This document shows, piece by piece, positions 20,920 to 30,199 of a DNA stretch of 64,000 nt. Each line of letters opens with the position of its first letter. Position 1 is the first letter of the stretch. The notes under the pieces were generated by a model. It did not search any database. It saw only the letters and a list, made by a program, of their open reading frames with translations, and had not been told where the DNA came from. Origin of the DNA: Wolbachia endosymbiont of Diaphorina citri (GTDB lineage Bacteria; Pseudomonadota; Alphaproteobacteria; Rickettsiales; Anaplasmataceae); NCBI RefSeq assembly GCF_013096535.2, contig NZ_CP051265.2, positions 310,001 to 374,000 on the forward strand. The letters run 5' to 3'. The translations under genes were made by a program, and so were the position numbers.

Positions 20920-22155
20920 CTATACTTTGCTTCTAATATCAGTAACTTCCTGTTTTACAGATTCTACATCTAATGATGAACTTGGTAACTGACTATCACC
21001 TTCTCCACAATTCAATTGCTTGTTTCTAACTCTAATAAACACCTCATATTCTGACTTGTTGCGTTCCATAATAGACTCCATTTGCTCCTGACTAAGAGAA
21101 TTGATAATTTCTGATACTACTTTAGTAGCTTTGTTTTCCTTGATAAGATGGATAATTAAATCTCTCGATGATAATCTTATGCTTAGCTTATGTAAATAGT
21201 GTTGTCTATGAGCCTCAAAGCCAGGACGATTCCACATAGAGGTAAGCATGTCACTACCAGATTTGATAAAATTATCATCTGGTGCAGAAACAAGCGAGTT
21301 TAATGCTGAAAACATTGATGTACTATAAGCTTCAGGAGATAAATCTTCTGGCTTTAAATGTTCAAATAGCTTTCTGGCGCTCTCAAAAGAATGGTTTCTT
21401 CTTAATATACTTAAAGTATAATAACATCCATGTTGTTTAAAATCTCTTTTTAATAATTCATGATATCTATTAGGATCAAGATGACGTAGGCAAAAATCAA
21501 CCATTCCAACATCATCAGTAGAAAAACGTCCTTTATTATACGCTGCTTCCATCAACAAATCTTCTTTCCTTTTTGGAGATACAGAATCAATTGACTGTAA
21601 CTTATCCCAGAAGAATTCCAAAGCTTCAACATGCTTTTCTAGCATCGCACATTTAAAAGCGTAAACATATGGATGCTCATTATTTAATTCCAACTGATGT
21701 TCTTGGTTATTCATAGCATGTGACCAATAGATCATTAAAGCCCCTTTATCACATCCCTTAACTAAACTCTCTACTGGTTTACTACCTAATGTTAATTTAA
21801 ATTCTTCAAAAATGGCTCTTATCTCGTCTTCAAAACAACACCAGCAGGCAATTCTGTAGCGATCAAAGGGTCTAATAAGACTTCTTTGCCCATCTAAAGT
21901 TTTCAAGGCTAACAATTTTTCCCCGAAAGTATACCTATTGAGTCTAATTTGTCCTGAAGCATCTTCTATCTTCCAACAAGTTTCATCTTCTAAAACTTTC
22001 TTAAAAAGGGGTGGTATTATTGTGCTATCCCATTTATTCAGCAATGTCTGATATGCAATACACCATCTTTTAATCTCTAACTCTTTAAGCCCTTTATGAG
22101 GATCATCCTCTTTAATGGAAGTTAGTAATACCTTTTGTACATTTTCGTAACCCAT
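20920..22155 (-). CDS. cifA: CifA, cytoplasmic incompatibility / rescue factor
   Basis: The 411-residue protein aligns by eye with known CifA/CidA N-terminal sequence: I-K-R-W near residue 28, then D-E-T-C-W, R-L, and D-R-Y-R-I-A-C-W-C-C with a following D-E-I-R-x-I-F near residue 110. Further along, the D-F-C-L and Y-x-L-x-x-L-I/L patterns also match in order. CifA rescues embryos and contributes to incompatibility in some systems. It lies 101 bp upstream of cifB on the same strand, the standard cif arrangement. There are no frameshifts. It is shorter than the best-known type I CifA proteins (about 470-490 residues), mainly at the C-terminus. The type assignment follows CifB. Confidence 0.87.
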   Translation of the reverse strand: MGYENVQKVLLTSIKEDDPHKGLKELEIKRWCIAYQTLLNKWDSTIIPPLFKKVLEDETCWKIEDASGQIRLNRYTFGEKLLALKTLDGQRSLIRPFDRYRIACWCCFEDEIRAIFEEFKLTLGSKPVESLVKGCDKGALMIYWSHAMNNQEHQLELNNEHPYVYAFKCAMLEKHVEALEFFWDKLQSIDSVSPKRKEDLLMEAAYNKGRFSTDDVGMVDFCLRHLDPNRYHELLKRDFKQHGCYYTLSILRRNHSFESARKLFEHLKPEDLSPEAYSTSMFSALNSLVSAPDDNFIKSGSDMLTSMWNRPGFEAHRQHYLHKLSIRLSSRDLIIHLIKENKATKVVSEIINSLSQEQMESIMERNKSEYEVFIRVRNKQLNCGEGDSQLPSSSLDVESVKQEVTDIRSKV

Positions 22156-22825
22156 ACTTACCCCTTAACAAGATTTAATATATTTTAGACATGTTGCTCT
22201 ACCTTTAAAACTTTGTCAATTACCATTATGTATAGAAAAATTTTCTAACCCAAAGTAGTTTTAGGCAAAAGACCCTTAATAGACTCAATACATGACATTT
22301 TATTTATTTTGAATTTTGTTTCGTCATGAGCTTGTCTTCATTATTCTTCCGCAAGTAAATCAATATTAATTTAGCAAAATATATTATTAAGATCTCAAGT
22401 AAAATAACCATTTCTAGTGCTCAAAATCAAGGACCGTGAGAACTATTTTTCTTGGGATGGCATGGTCTACCATGTGTACCATACGAACTTTTTAATATAG
22501 TGATTTCATTATACGCTAAAACTAGCCATATTAGCCCATTTCATCCATATCTACATAGGAACTGTTTTGCCTAAGCTTATGAAAATAATTTAAATCTTCT
22601 ATTTTTGTAATCATGTTTTTATACAACGCGTTCTCGCAAATATACGATGTTTTTATGTTTTTGAAAAAGTAAACATTCAAGATTTTTATGGTGCTAATTT
22701 ATAGTATATTTCTGAAGCTGAAGGAAATTAAATTAATTGTTAGTAACTTTCTGTAAAATATAAAAAATAAATAAATCTTGACTTTATCTATTAAAAATTA
22801 AAATTAAGTAAATTGAAATAAGATT
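22156..22825. promoter_or_regulatory. Divergent intergenic region between cifA and the 749-residue repeat gene
   Basis: About 670 bp without a convincing gene. On the minus strand a TTGACA box (complement at 22214-22219) lies about 60 bp upstream of the cifA ATG, with only a weak -10. On the plus strand TTGACT (22778-22783) and TAAAAT (22799-22804) lie upstream of the 749-residue gene with a short 15-bp spacer. Both promoter calls are tentative. The length and divergent layout suggest this holds the control region of the cif operon. Confidence 0.4.
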
Positions 22826-25075
22826 ATGGATTTTGATAAGGCAGGCAATGCAGAAGACTTATATAACGAAAAACTTCAACTGATACGTAAGACTTACGAC
22901 AGAGAATTACTATCAAATCAAAGAGTTGTTGATGGCATTAATTCAATGGATTACAGTAAGCTTAAAATCTTATGCAAGTATCATAATAAGTTTAGTCACA
23001 AAGGTATTGAAGAATTACTATCAGATAAAGAAATTGTTGATAACATCAACGATTTCGATGATGAAATGTTTAGTTCCATGCTAAATGATGCACCTCCGGA
23101 ACACAATATTCTAGAAATACTAAAAGGTGGGGAGGTTTGCAATATCAACAATGAATTTGAAAGTAGTGATAGTGAGGAGAATGAAGGAGATTATGGATAT
23201 TATGATAATTCTGATTACGAGGAAGATGAAAAAAATGATCTGAATAACTTTGCTAAAGAAGCACTAGGAAATAAAGGAACTGTTGACGATGGTCAGTTTT
23301 ATATTAATGAAGAAATACTTAAATGCATATTTGAAAGTGGTAAGCTTAGTGATGAAGATGTTACAAAGTTATTAAAAAATAAGGAAATTCTTGAATGCAT
23401 CAATTCGGCTGATCCTGAAAAATTTCAACTCATACTTGGTAGTCGTAAGTTTGATGATATCAATATTATTGTAGAATTACTAAAAAATCAAAATACTGCT
23501 AGGAACATCAATCTTATTGATAAAGAAAAGTTGGAATATATAATTAAGAGTGATAAATTTAGTAATAAAGGTATTATAAAATTACTAGAAAATCAGGAAG
23601 TTGTTGAATGCATCAATTTGATTGCTCCTGAAAGATTTCAACTCATACTTGGTAGTCGTAAGTTTGATGATATCAATATTATTGTAGAATTACTAAAAAA
23701 TCAAAATACTGCTAGGAACATCGATCTTATTGATGAAGAAGCACTTAAATACATAGTTGAGAATAATTATTTTAGTAATAAAGGTATTATAAAATTACTA
23801 GAAAATAAGAAAATTCTTGAACGTATCAATTCGATTGATCCTAAAAAATTTAAAATCATACTTAATACTGATAAGTTTAATGATACCAGTATTATTGTAG
23901 AATTACTAAAAAATCCAAACACTATTGAGAATATCAACCTTATTAGTGAAGAACTACTTAAATACATATTTGAGAATGATAAGTTTACTAGTGAACATAT
24001 TATAAGAATACTAGAAGATCGAGAATTTATTAAGCTTACCAATTTGATTGATCCTGGAAAATCTAAATTCGTATTGAGGCAATTTTATCATACCAGTACT
24101 ATTATAGAATTACTAGAAAATCAGGAAGTTGTTGAACGTATCAATTCGATGAATTGTAAAATATTTGACTTGATATTTAAGTATTCTGATCAAGGATATA
24201 TTATGAATTTACTAAAAGATCAGAGTTTGTTTGATCAAATCAATTCTCTTGATGATAGTAAAGTTAGTATCATGAAAAGTGATTATTTTTTTACAGATAA
24301 AGAGATTGCAGAAATACTAAAGACTTCATTACCTCAACTCCATTCTATTGATGGTAATAGATTAAAAATTATATGCAAAAGCATTAAGTTTGATTCTACA
24401 GATGTTAGAGAAATACTAGAAGATCAGAGTCTATTCGTTCGAGTCAATTCTATCGATCTTGAAAAACTTGAACTTATATCTAGTAGTAGTAAGTTTGATC
24501 GCTCCATGGTTATGGATTTACTAAAAAGTCGGAATTTTATCGATTCTATTAATACTGAAAAATTTCGACTTCTACTTGATAGTGCAAGCTTAAATGACAA
24601 AAGGATTATAACACTACTAAAAGATCAAAATGCTGTTAAGAAGATCAATTCTGTTACCACTAAAGAGCTAAAAGCAATAACAGATAATGTTACTGGTAAG
24701 GTATTTGTCAGTATATTTAAAAATTTTAAACCTAGCGTAAAGTCGACTTTGAGGCTTGCTATACTCCTTCGTAAAGCTGGTAAAATTACAGATATTAATA
24801 TCGATTACTTGAACAACAAGGAACGTATTTACGAAGATATAATTAAATATGTTCCCCAAGAGCTGAGCATATATACTCAATATCCTTTCCCAGGGATTTT
24901 CTTAGGCGGTAAAGATCTTCCTCAAGAGCAGGACATAAATATAAATTCACTTGTACCATTCCTTACATTTGAAAGATATATTGAATGCAAAGAACCTGTG
25001 TCAAAATTATATAGTTTAGCTCTAGAGCAGGTTATTAAGAATATCAATCCAGATAACATAGCTAGGTATTCCTAA
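22826..25075 (+). CDS. 749-residue tandem-repeat protein of unknown function
   Basis: Unrecognised. After about 100 residues and an acidic stretch (roughly 110-145, rich in S, D and E), most of the protein is made of 36-residue helical-looking units with the pattern I-(I/V)-x-L-L-(K/E)-(N/D)-(Q/K)-x(5)-I-N-x-I-D-x-(E/K)-x-(F/L)-x-x-I-(L/I)-x-(S/N)-x-K-F. A 108-bp block is nearly identical at 23413-23520 and 23629-23736, a 216-bp period equal to two units, showing recent internal duplication. The units look like an alpha-solenoid distinct from ankyrins. There is no signal peptide or membrane segment. It is transcribed away from cifA. A secreted effector or binding scaffold is possible, but that is inference. 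Confidence 0.8.
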   Translation: MDFDKAGNAEDLYNEKLQLIRKTYDRELLSNQRVVDGINSMDYSKLKILCKYHNKFSHKGIEELLSDKEIVDNINDFDDEMFSSMLNDAPPEHNILEILKGGEVCNINNEFESSDSEENEGDYGYYDNSDYEEDEKNDLNNFAKEALGNKGTVDDGQFYINEEILKCIFESGKLSDEDVTKLLKNKEILECINSADPEKFQLILGSRKFDDINIIVELLKNQNTARNINLIDKEKLEYIIKSDKFSNKGIIKLLENQEVVECINLIAPERFQLILGSRKFDDINIIVELLKNQNTARNIDLIDEEALKYIVENNYFSNKGIIKLLENKKILERINSIDPKKFKIILNTDKFNDTSIIVELLKNPNTIENINLISEELLKYIFENDKFTSEHIIRILEDREFIKLTNLIDPGKSKFVLRQFYHTSTIIELLENQEVVERINSMNCKIFDLIFKYSDQGYIMNLLKDQSLFDQINSLDDSKVSIMKSDYFFTDKEIAEILKTSLPQLHSIDGNRLKIICKSIKFDSTDVREILEDQSLFVRVNSIDLEKLELISSSSKFDRSMVMDLLKSRNFIDSINTEKFRLLLDSASLNDKRIITLLKDQNAVKKINSVTTKELKAITDNVTGKVFVSIFKNFKPSVKSTLRLAILLRKAGKITDINIDYLNNKERIYEDIIKYVPQELSIYTQYPFPGIFLGGKDLPQEQDININSLVPFLTFERYIECKEPVSKLYSLALEQVIKNINPDNIARYS

Positions 25076-25101
25076 CATCACTAAAGGGAGTGTTAAACAA
25101 A

Positions 25102-25271
25102 GCATACACATCAAGTTAAGGAAAAATTGCCTAATATAGCAGTATTTAAAGTGGATATTGAGTTATTTTTTTTAGAGTAGTCTATAAATTACTAACTTTA
25201 TTACTTAACATATAAATAGTTTTTTATTTTCTTTCTTCATTATATCACTTTTCCTGAACTTGACGCGTATG
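25102..25271. repeat. Small element with 18-bp imperfect terminal inverted repeats
   Basis: Arm GCATACACATCAAGTTAAGG (25102-25121) pairs with the reverse complement of CTGAACTTGACGCGTATG (25254-25271). The same pair of arms bounds 46764-46990. It has no coding capacity, so it is best read as a MITE or the two ends of a deleted insertion sequence. Confidence 0.5.
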
Positions 25272-25315
25272 ATTGGCTGAGCTGACCTTTTGCAGAATTT
25301 TTTCCAGATCTACTA

Positions 25316-25471
25316 TTAAAATATGCACCTAAAATTGGATACATTTTCTACCACTGTTACATTCAATATGTTAAAATACTCATCATCTATATTGATATTT
25401 TTGCATAATTGAGTTTCAATTTCTGTAACATTGATTTGCTCTTCTTCATCAATCTCAACATCTTTTAGCAT
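25316..25471 (-). CDS. Short acidic hypothetical protein downstream of the recombinase remnant
   Basis: A 51-residue frame starts at an ATG (25469-25471) with an AAGGAG ribosome site about nine bases upstream and ends in TAA. The protein begins M-L-K-D-V-E-I-D-E-E-E and is acidic. It lies 33 bp after the recombinase stop and so may be the last gene of that unit. No family is recognised. The good ribosome site is the main support. Confidence 0.45.
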   Translation of the reverse strand: MLKDVEIDEEEQINVTEIETQLCKNINIDDEYFNILNVTVVENVSNFRCIF

Positions 25472-25504
25472 GGCCCTAGCTCCTTCTTACACCTACTCTT
25501 TCTG

Positions 25505-26690
25505 TTACTTTTGTAAATTAAGACCATAGAATTTCTCCATCTGCTCACTCCACAACATCGGTATTTCTCTTAAATCAACTAATTTCAAATCTCTTGGCTG
25601 CCTCCCCTTTACTATGTCTTCCTTTATTTTTGGTGCTAAATAATTCAGCCTTAAAATTTGCTGTATACGTCTTGTACCTATATTAATTTTGGCACTCAGT
25701 TCCTTCACACTTCCATATTTTCCCTCTTCTAGTTGCCGTTTCCACAGATGGGCTCTTACCACTGCTTTCAGTAATGCATTGTTTGTTTTACCTTCTGGTT
25801 CTACTACCGTGCATTTATTTCCTTTCTTCTTTATTGGTATAAATTTTTTCTCTGATTCAGAATGCACCTCCATTCCATCCTCTTTCACCATTACTCCCTT
25901 TATTAACTTTTTCACTACTTCTTTTTGCTTTCCAAAACTTAAATTTTTCCATTCTTCTCCCCATTTTTCATATAGCTGCTCTGTCTCCCTCATCACTTCT
26001 TTTTCTACTTCTCCGGCTACTACTGTTCGGTTTATTGATTCACAATTTTTTCCTCTTAAATGGTTATTACATATATAATATCGATACCTTTTATTCTCTT
26101 TTTTTGAGTATGTCAGCGTCATGTTCACATTACAACTCTTGCACTTAATTATTCCCCTAAGCAGCGCTTCCTCATATTTTGCTTTTCTATATGGTTGATT
26201 CCTTATCAATTCCTGCGCTTTTTGCCATTTTTCTTCCTCTATTATCGCCTCATGTTTTCCTTCATACTCTTTCTCATAATGTCTTATCTTTCCCGTATAT
26301 ATTGGATTTGTTATTATTCTTCTCACCGTTGCCTTTTTAAAGGTATCTGATTTTGTTCTGTAACCTTCTCTATTTAGCTCCCTTGCCAGTCCTGCCATTG
26401 ACTTCAGCTCCAAATATCTTGCAAATATATGCTTTACTGTCTTTGCTTCTTTCTCATTTATTATTAATTCTTTATCCTTTACATCATATCCAAGCGGTAA
26501 AGTTCCACCCATCCATATTCCTTGCTCTTTTGATGTTGCTATTTTGTTTTTTACTCTCTCTACTATCATCTCTCTTTCTAGCTATGCTGCTCCTGATAAT
26601 ACCGTTTGTACGAATTTTCCCATTGGCGTATTATTGTCAAATATCTGCGTTACTGCTACAAAATTTACTCGATGTCTTCTAAAATTTGCT
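25505..26690 (-). pseudogene. Large serine recombinase, N-terminal catalytic part lost
   Basis: The reading frame matches the recombinase at 30824-31742 from F-R-R-H-R-V-N-F-V onward, but the catalytic serine region is missing because the 5' end is fused to a mutL fragment at about 26690. Just inside the join an in-frame TAG replaces the Gln codon in A-A-Q-L-E-R-E, so the remaining ATG-initiated piece is 354 residues (25505-26569). It keeps the recombinase domain, a zinc-ribbon (K-C-K-S-C) and the C-terminal coiled and HTH-like region missing from the other copy. Without the active site it cannot act alone. Confidence 0.85.
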
Positions 26691-26989
26691 CCACTTGCCT
26701 TAGACGATAATTTCATTCTGCTTACTGCTGCAATTGAAGGTAAAGCTTCTCCTCTAAACCCAACATGCCTCATAAATGCTAGTTCTAAGTCGTCCTTTTC
26801 TATTCCATTTCCATCATCTGTCACAGTTATAAGGTTACGTCCACCACTTTCTATTTTGATCTCTATCTCTGAACTTCCAGCATCTATTGCATTTTCTACT
26901 AATTCCTTTACTACACTCGCTGGCCTTTCTATTACCTCTCCTGCTGCTATACGATTTATAGTTTTTGTGTCTAAAAGAATTATTGCCAT
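26690..26989 (-). pseudogene. mutL 5' fragment fused to recombinase
   Basis: The first about 100 codons match the intact mutL at 54805-56601, including the ATPase E-x-x-x-N-(A/S)-x-D-A and D-x-G-x-G-I motifs. About 15 codons between M-R-H and G-F-R-G-E-A are deleted, and the frame then passes directly from K-A-S-G-A into the recombinase N-F-R-R-H-R. This is a recombination scar that leaves no mismatch repair function. Confidence 0.85.
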
Positions 26990-27059
26990 AACACTCCCTC
27001 CAATCTATGAAACCTAGAGCTCCCTCTATTTTTTTTTGATTTCTCGATCTCACAATCTC

Positions 27060-27537
27060 TATATTTTAGCTTTTTAGATTCCTTTCTAGCGAGTCTATCT
27101 GCCTCTTCATTATAGGTATTACCACTGTGAGCTCTAACCCACTTCTAATCAACATCATGCTGTAAAGCAACTTCATCTAGCTCCTGCCATAATTCCCTGT
27201 TCTTCACTGGCTTTTTATCAGCTGTCTTCCAACCATTTGTTTTCCACTTGTTGATCCATCCTGTTATACCTTGTTTAATATACTGACTATCAGTGTGTAC
27301 AATAACTCTGCAGGAAATTTTTAACATCTTTAGCCCATTAATTACAGCCTTTAGCTCCATCTTGTTATTTGTTGTGTTCTCTTCACCTCCAGAGATACGT
27401 TTTTTGATAAAGACACTTTTATTTTCATACATTACCACGGCTGCCCATCCACCAGGCCCTGGATTTCCAGAACATGCTCCATCTGTATATATTATAACCT
27501 TCTTTTTTTCGCCCATACTTACAGGATATAGATTCAA
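27060..27537 (-). pseudogene. rnhA: Ribonuclease HI with in-frame TAG
   Basis: The protein starts at an ATG near 27520-27537 and has RNase HI motifs: [11 protein letters not shown] (first catalytic Asp), M-E-L-K-A (Glu) and H-T-D-S-Q-Y (second Asp). An in-frame TAG at 27145-27147 sits where a Trp-like codon is expected. After it the same frame continues K-W-V-R-A-H-S-G-N then N-E-E-A-D-R-L-A-R, holding the catalytic His and last Asp. The 130-residue product lacks those residues. It is probably a recent nonsense pseudogene. Assembly error or stop readthrough are alternatives. Confidence 0.8.
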
Positions 27538-27601
27538 CGTAAATTTGCTACCAAAATATGTTGATATTATTTTTTGAATATTTTAAAATATAAAATATAA
27601 G

Positions 27602-27696
27602 GTGTGAGAGATTGACAAACCTGTCCTCACGATGTTAGGTAAATCGTAATTGAGCTTTTAGGCTCGTATTTTTATTAGGAGGTTAGTCTCTCACAC
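27602..27696. other. Structured 95-bp inverted-repeat unit
   Basis: A perfect 10-bp inverted repeat, GTGTGAGAGA (27602-27611) and TCTCTCACAC (27687-27696), closes a 95-bp stretch. Inside are two further stems, ACGAT-N9-ATCGT and GAGC-N6-GCTC, giving a multi-branch fold. It lies in a 400-bp gap (27538-27939) where I see no coding frame. A structured RNA, an intron fragment or a MITE are all possible. Confidence 0.4.
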
Positions 27697-27883
27697 TGAA
27701 AATAAATATTTTTAAGCTCTTAATAGCTCATCAATTCATTTGCTGGGGTTTATAGAGGGAGTTGTAAAAGATGATAAAATATAACATTAAGGTGCGTGGT
27801 AGCATTCTAGGGTCATTTATGAAGGTAGTTTTTTGCCGACTCTTGAAATTTAGCTAACCTTAATAGGCTTTAGTATAAAAACG

Positions 27884-27912
27884 TTGAATATTTCTTCACA
27901 ATTGTGTATAAT
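27884..27912 (+). promoter_or_regulatory. Promoter with palindrome upstream of Rpn gene (copy 2)
   Basis: TTGAAT (27884-27889), 17-bp spacer with CACAATTGTG, TATAAT (27907-27912). Sequence identity with copy 1 begins at the -35 box, so the duplicated unit seems to start here. Confidence 0.75.
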
Positions 27913-27939
27913 TATTAATGCTTTCTTGGTTAATTTCTC

Positions 27940-28809
27940 ATGGCTCTTTCTAAGTTTCTCGATCCAAAAAATGATATATCGTTCAAGCGCATCTTTGGTA
28001 CTGAAAAAAATAAGGACATCCTTATTCACTTTCTTAATGATATTCTTGGCTTCACTGGTAAAAGTGCAATAAAGGATATAGAGTTTTTAAGTACTATTCA
28101 AGACCCTGATATTGCCTCTAAAAAACAAAGCATTGTTGATGTTCTCTGTAGAGATGAAAATGGGCTGCAAGTGATAGTCGAAATGCAGGTCGCTAAAACC
28201 AAAGGCTTTGAGAAACGTGCCCAATATTATGCTGCTAAAGCTTACTCAAGACAGGCTGATAAAGGTGATCAATATCATGATCTTAAGGAAATTATCTTTA
28301 TTGCTATAGCAGATTGTATTTTATTTCCTGATAAGTCTGAGTACAAATCAAAGCACACTATTCGCGATGAAGATACTAATGAACATGATCTAAAAGATTT
28401 TTACTTTATATTTATTGAGTTGCCTAAATTTCCCAAAACAAAAGAAGATCAGCTTTCAAGTATAGTTGAAAAATGGGTCTACTTCTTTAGATATGCAGAT
28501 GAAACTAGTGAAGAAGAGCTAGAGAGAATAATAGGAAGTGATCTAATAATTAAAAGAGCATATGAAGAACTAAATAGATTCAACTGGTCAGAAAAAGAAT
28601 TTATAGCCTATGAACAAGAGATCAAGCGTATTCGTGATGAACAGGCTGTCCTCGCTCAAAAACTCGATGATGCTACTCACAAAGGTAGACAAGAAGAAAA
28701 AATCGAAGTAGCCAAAAACTCACTCAAGGCCGGTATCTCTATAGATGTTATAGCTCAAATTACCGGTCTCTCTCATTCTGAAATTTCACAACTCAAAGAA
28801 AAAATATAA
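27940..28809 (+). CDS. Rpn-family nuclease (copy 2)
   Basis: The 289-residue protein is almost identical to copy 1 over the nuclease core (D-V-L-C-R-D, V-E-M-Q). It differs in the charged linker, which here reads G-R-Q-E-E-K once. The C-terminal tail is the A-K-N-S-L-K-A-G-I-S-I-D-V-I form. The 3' flank to about 28985 matches that of copy 1. It ends near an IS481 insertion. Confidence 0.88.
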   Translation: MALSKFLDPKNDISFKRIFGTEKNKDILIHFLNDILGFTGKSAIKDIEFLSTIQDPDIASKKQSIVDVLCRDENGLQVIVEMQVAKTKGFEKRAQYYAAKAYSRQADKGDQYHDLKEIIFIAIADCILFPDKSEYKSKHTIRDEDTNEHDLKDFYFIFIELPKFPKTKEDQLSSIVEKWVYFFRYADETSEEELERIIGSDLIIKRAYEELNRFNWSEKEFIAYEQEIKRIRDEQAVLAQKLDDATHKGRQEEKIEVAKNSLKAGISIDVIAQITGLSHSEISQLKEKI

Positions 28810-29003
28810 TACTCCTACTTATTCACTTTAACATTTATGAAAATCTTTTCTAAGTTAGACATATCCCCTAATTAAGAATCTAGTGAACTGTCTAAAACAG
28901 CTATAAAGATTACACATAGAATTATATAAATTACTATCATAACGTTATCCAAATTTCTGTATCAAAGCTACGTGCTGTAAGTTCGGGAATGTTCAAAAAA
29001 GTG

Positions 29004-30199
29004 TGTACTAGACACAACTTAATCTGACAGGGATGAATTAACTGACAGAAGAATTGAGGTAGTTAAAACTAATATCAGTCTCTTGTTTCATGCTACTAAT
29101 ATTTTTCTGAAAAGCAATGTGTTTGCTATTAAGAAAAGTCTGAGTAGGCGTTTTGCCATAGCAATATTTGCCTGAATGAGGCCTTGTCTCATTATAAGAA
29201 CGCAACCAATGATCAACATCTATCTGCAGATCTTCCAAAGAATTGTAGATTTTCTTGCGAAAAATAATATTGTAACACTCATCTTGCATAGTCTTATGGA
29301 ATCTCTCGCATATGCCATTAGTTTGCGGAGAATTGGCTTTAGTTCTTGAGTGATCAATATTTTCGATTCCTAAGTATAACTGATAAGCGTGATTCTCTGG
29401 TTTGCCACAATATTCTGTACCTCTATCGGTCAAAATGCGCAATAATGGCACGCTTTGTACATCAAAAAATGGTATTACTCTATCATTCAGCAAGTCAGCA
29501 GCGGTAATAGCAGTTTTATCTGTATAAAGCTTAGCAAAAGCCACTCTCGAATAAGTATCAATAAAAGTTTGCTGATAGATTCTTCCTATACCCTTGATGT
29601 TGCCTACATAATAAGTATCTTGAGAACCTAAATAACCTGGATGCTCTGTTTCAATTTCACCATGTGCTTCCCTTTGTTCTTTAACTTTTTCTAAAGCCGC
29701 AAGTTGCTCCTCTGTTAGAATTATTCCATCTTGCATAACTTTTGCCTCAAGAGCCCTCAGTCTTTTTTTGAAGGTCTCAAGGTCATTTCTCAGCCATACA
29801 GATCTCACTCCACCTTCAGAGATTATTATGCCCCTTTTTCTCAGTTCATTTGCAGCTCTTTGTTGTCCATATGCAGGAAATTCTGTTGCAATATTAACTA
29901 CAGCTCTTTCCATGTCTTCAGAGACTCTGTTTGCCATAAGTGGTTTTTTCTTGCTTATCTCATGCAGCGCTTCTTCTCCTCCATTTTCATATAGTTCTTT
30001 GAATCTATAAAATGTATCCCTTGAATATCCCATAACCTTGCATGCTTGAGACACATTTCCAAGCTGTTTTGCTAGCTCTAGCAATCCTAGTTTCGGCTTT
30101 AGTATTTTTGTTTGTATCGTACTCATTTCTAACACTCCTTTCTTTTATTATTTTATAACTTACTTTTTTAAAGTGTCAGATCAAGTCTTGTTTAATACA
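29004..30199 (-). mobile_element. IS481-family insertion sequence, complete copy A (1196 bp)
   Basis: The ends TGTACTAGACACAACTT at 29004 and, reading in from 30199 on the other strand, TGTATTAAACAAGACTT form imperfect inverted repeats of about 26 bp that both close with ATCTGACA. The copy at 48461-49656 has exactly the same length and ends, which defines the element. One transposase gene fills it. Confidence 0.88.
29038..30135 (-). CDS. IS481-family transposase (copy A)
   Basis: The 365-residue protein has an N-terminal HTH region (A-K-Q-L-G-N-V-S-Q-A-C-K-V-M-G-Y-S-R-D-T-F-Y-R) and a DDE integrase core: D in F-I-D-T-Y-S-R, D in L-T-D-R-G-T-E-Y, and E in N-G-I-C-E-R-F-H-K. All three catalytic residues are present, so it is probably active. 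It is identical to the copy at 48495-49592. Confidence 0.93.
   Translation of the reverse strand: MLEMSTIQTKILKPKLGLLELAKQLGNVSQACKVMGYSRDTFYRFKELYENGGEEALHEISKKKPLMANRVSEDMERAVVNIATEFPAYGQQRAANELRKRGIIISEGGVRSVWLRNDLETFKKRLRALEAKVMQDGIILTEEQLAALEKVKEQREAHGEIETEHPGYLGSQDTYYVGNIKGIGRIYQQTFIDTYSRVAFAKLYTDKTAITAADLLNDRVIPFFDVQSVPLLRILTDRGTEYCGKPENHAYQLYLGIENIDHSRTKANSPQTNGICERFHKTMQDECYNIIFRKKIYNSLEDLQIDVDHWLRSYNETRPHSGKYCYGKTPTQTFLNSKHIAFQKNISSMKQETDISFNYLNSSVS

Noticed and set aside
30173..30199. Start of a separate plus-strand transposase gene at 30173
   Set aside because: The first codons come from the end of the neighbouring IS481. The rest is a 5'-truncated inverted copy.
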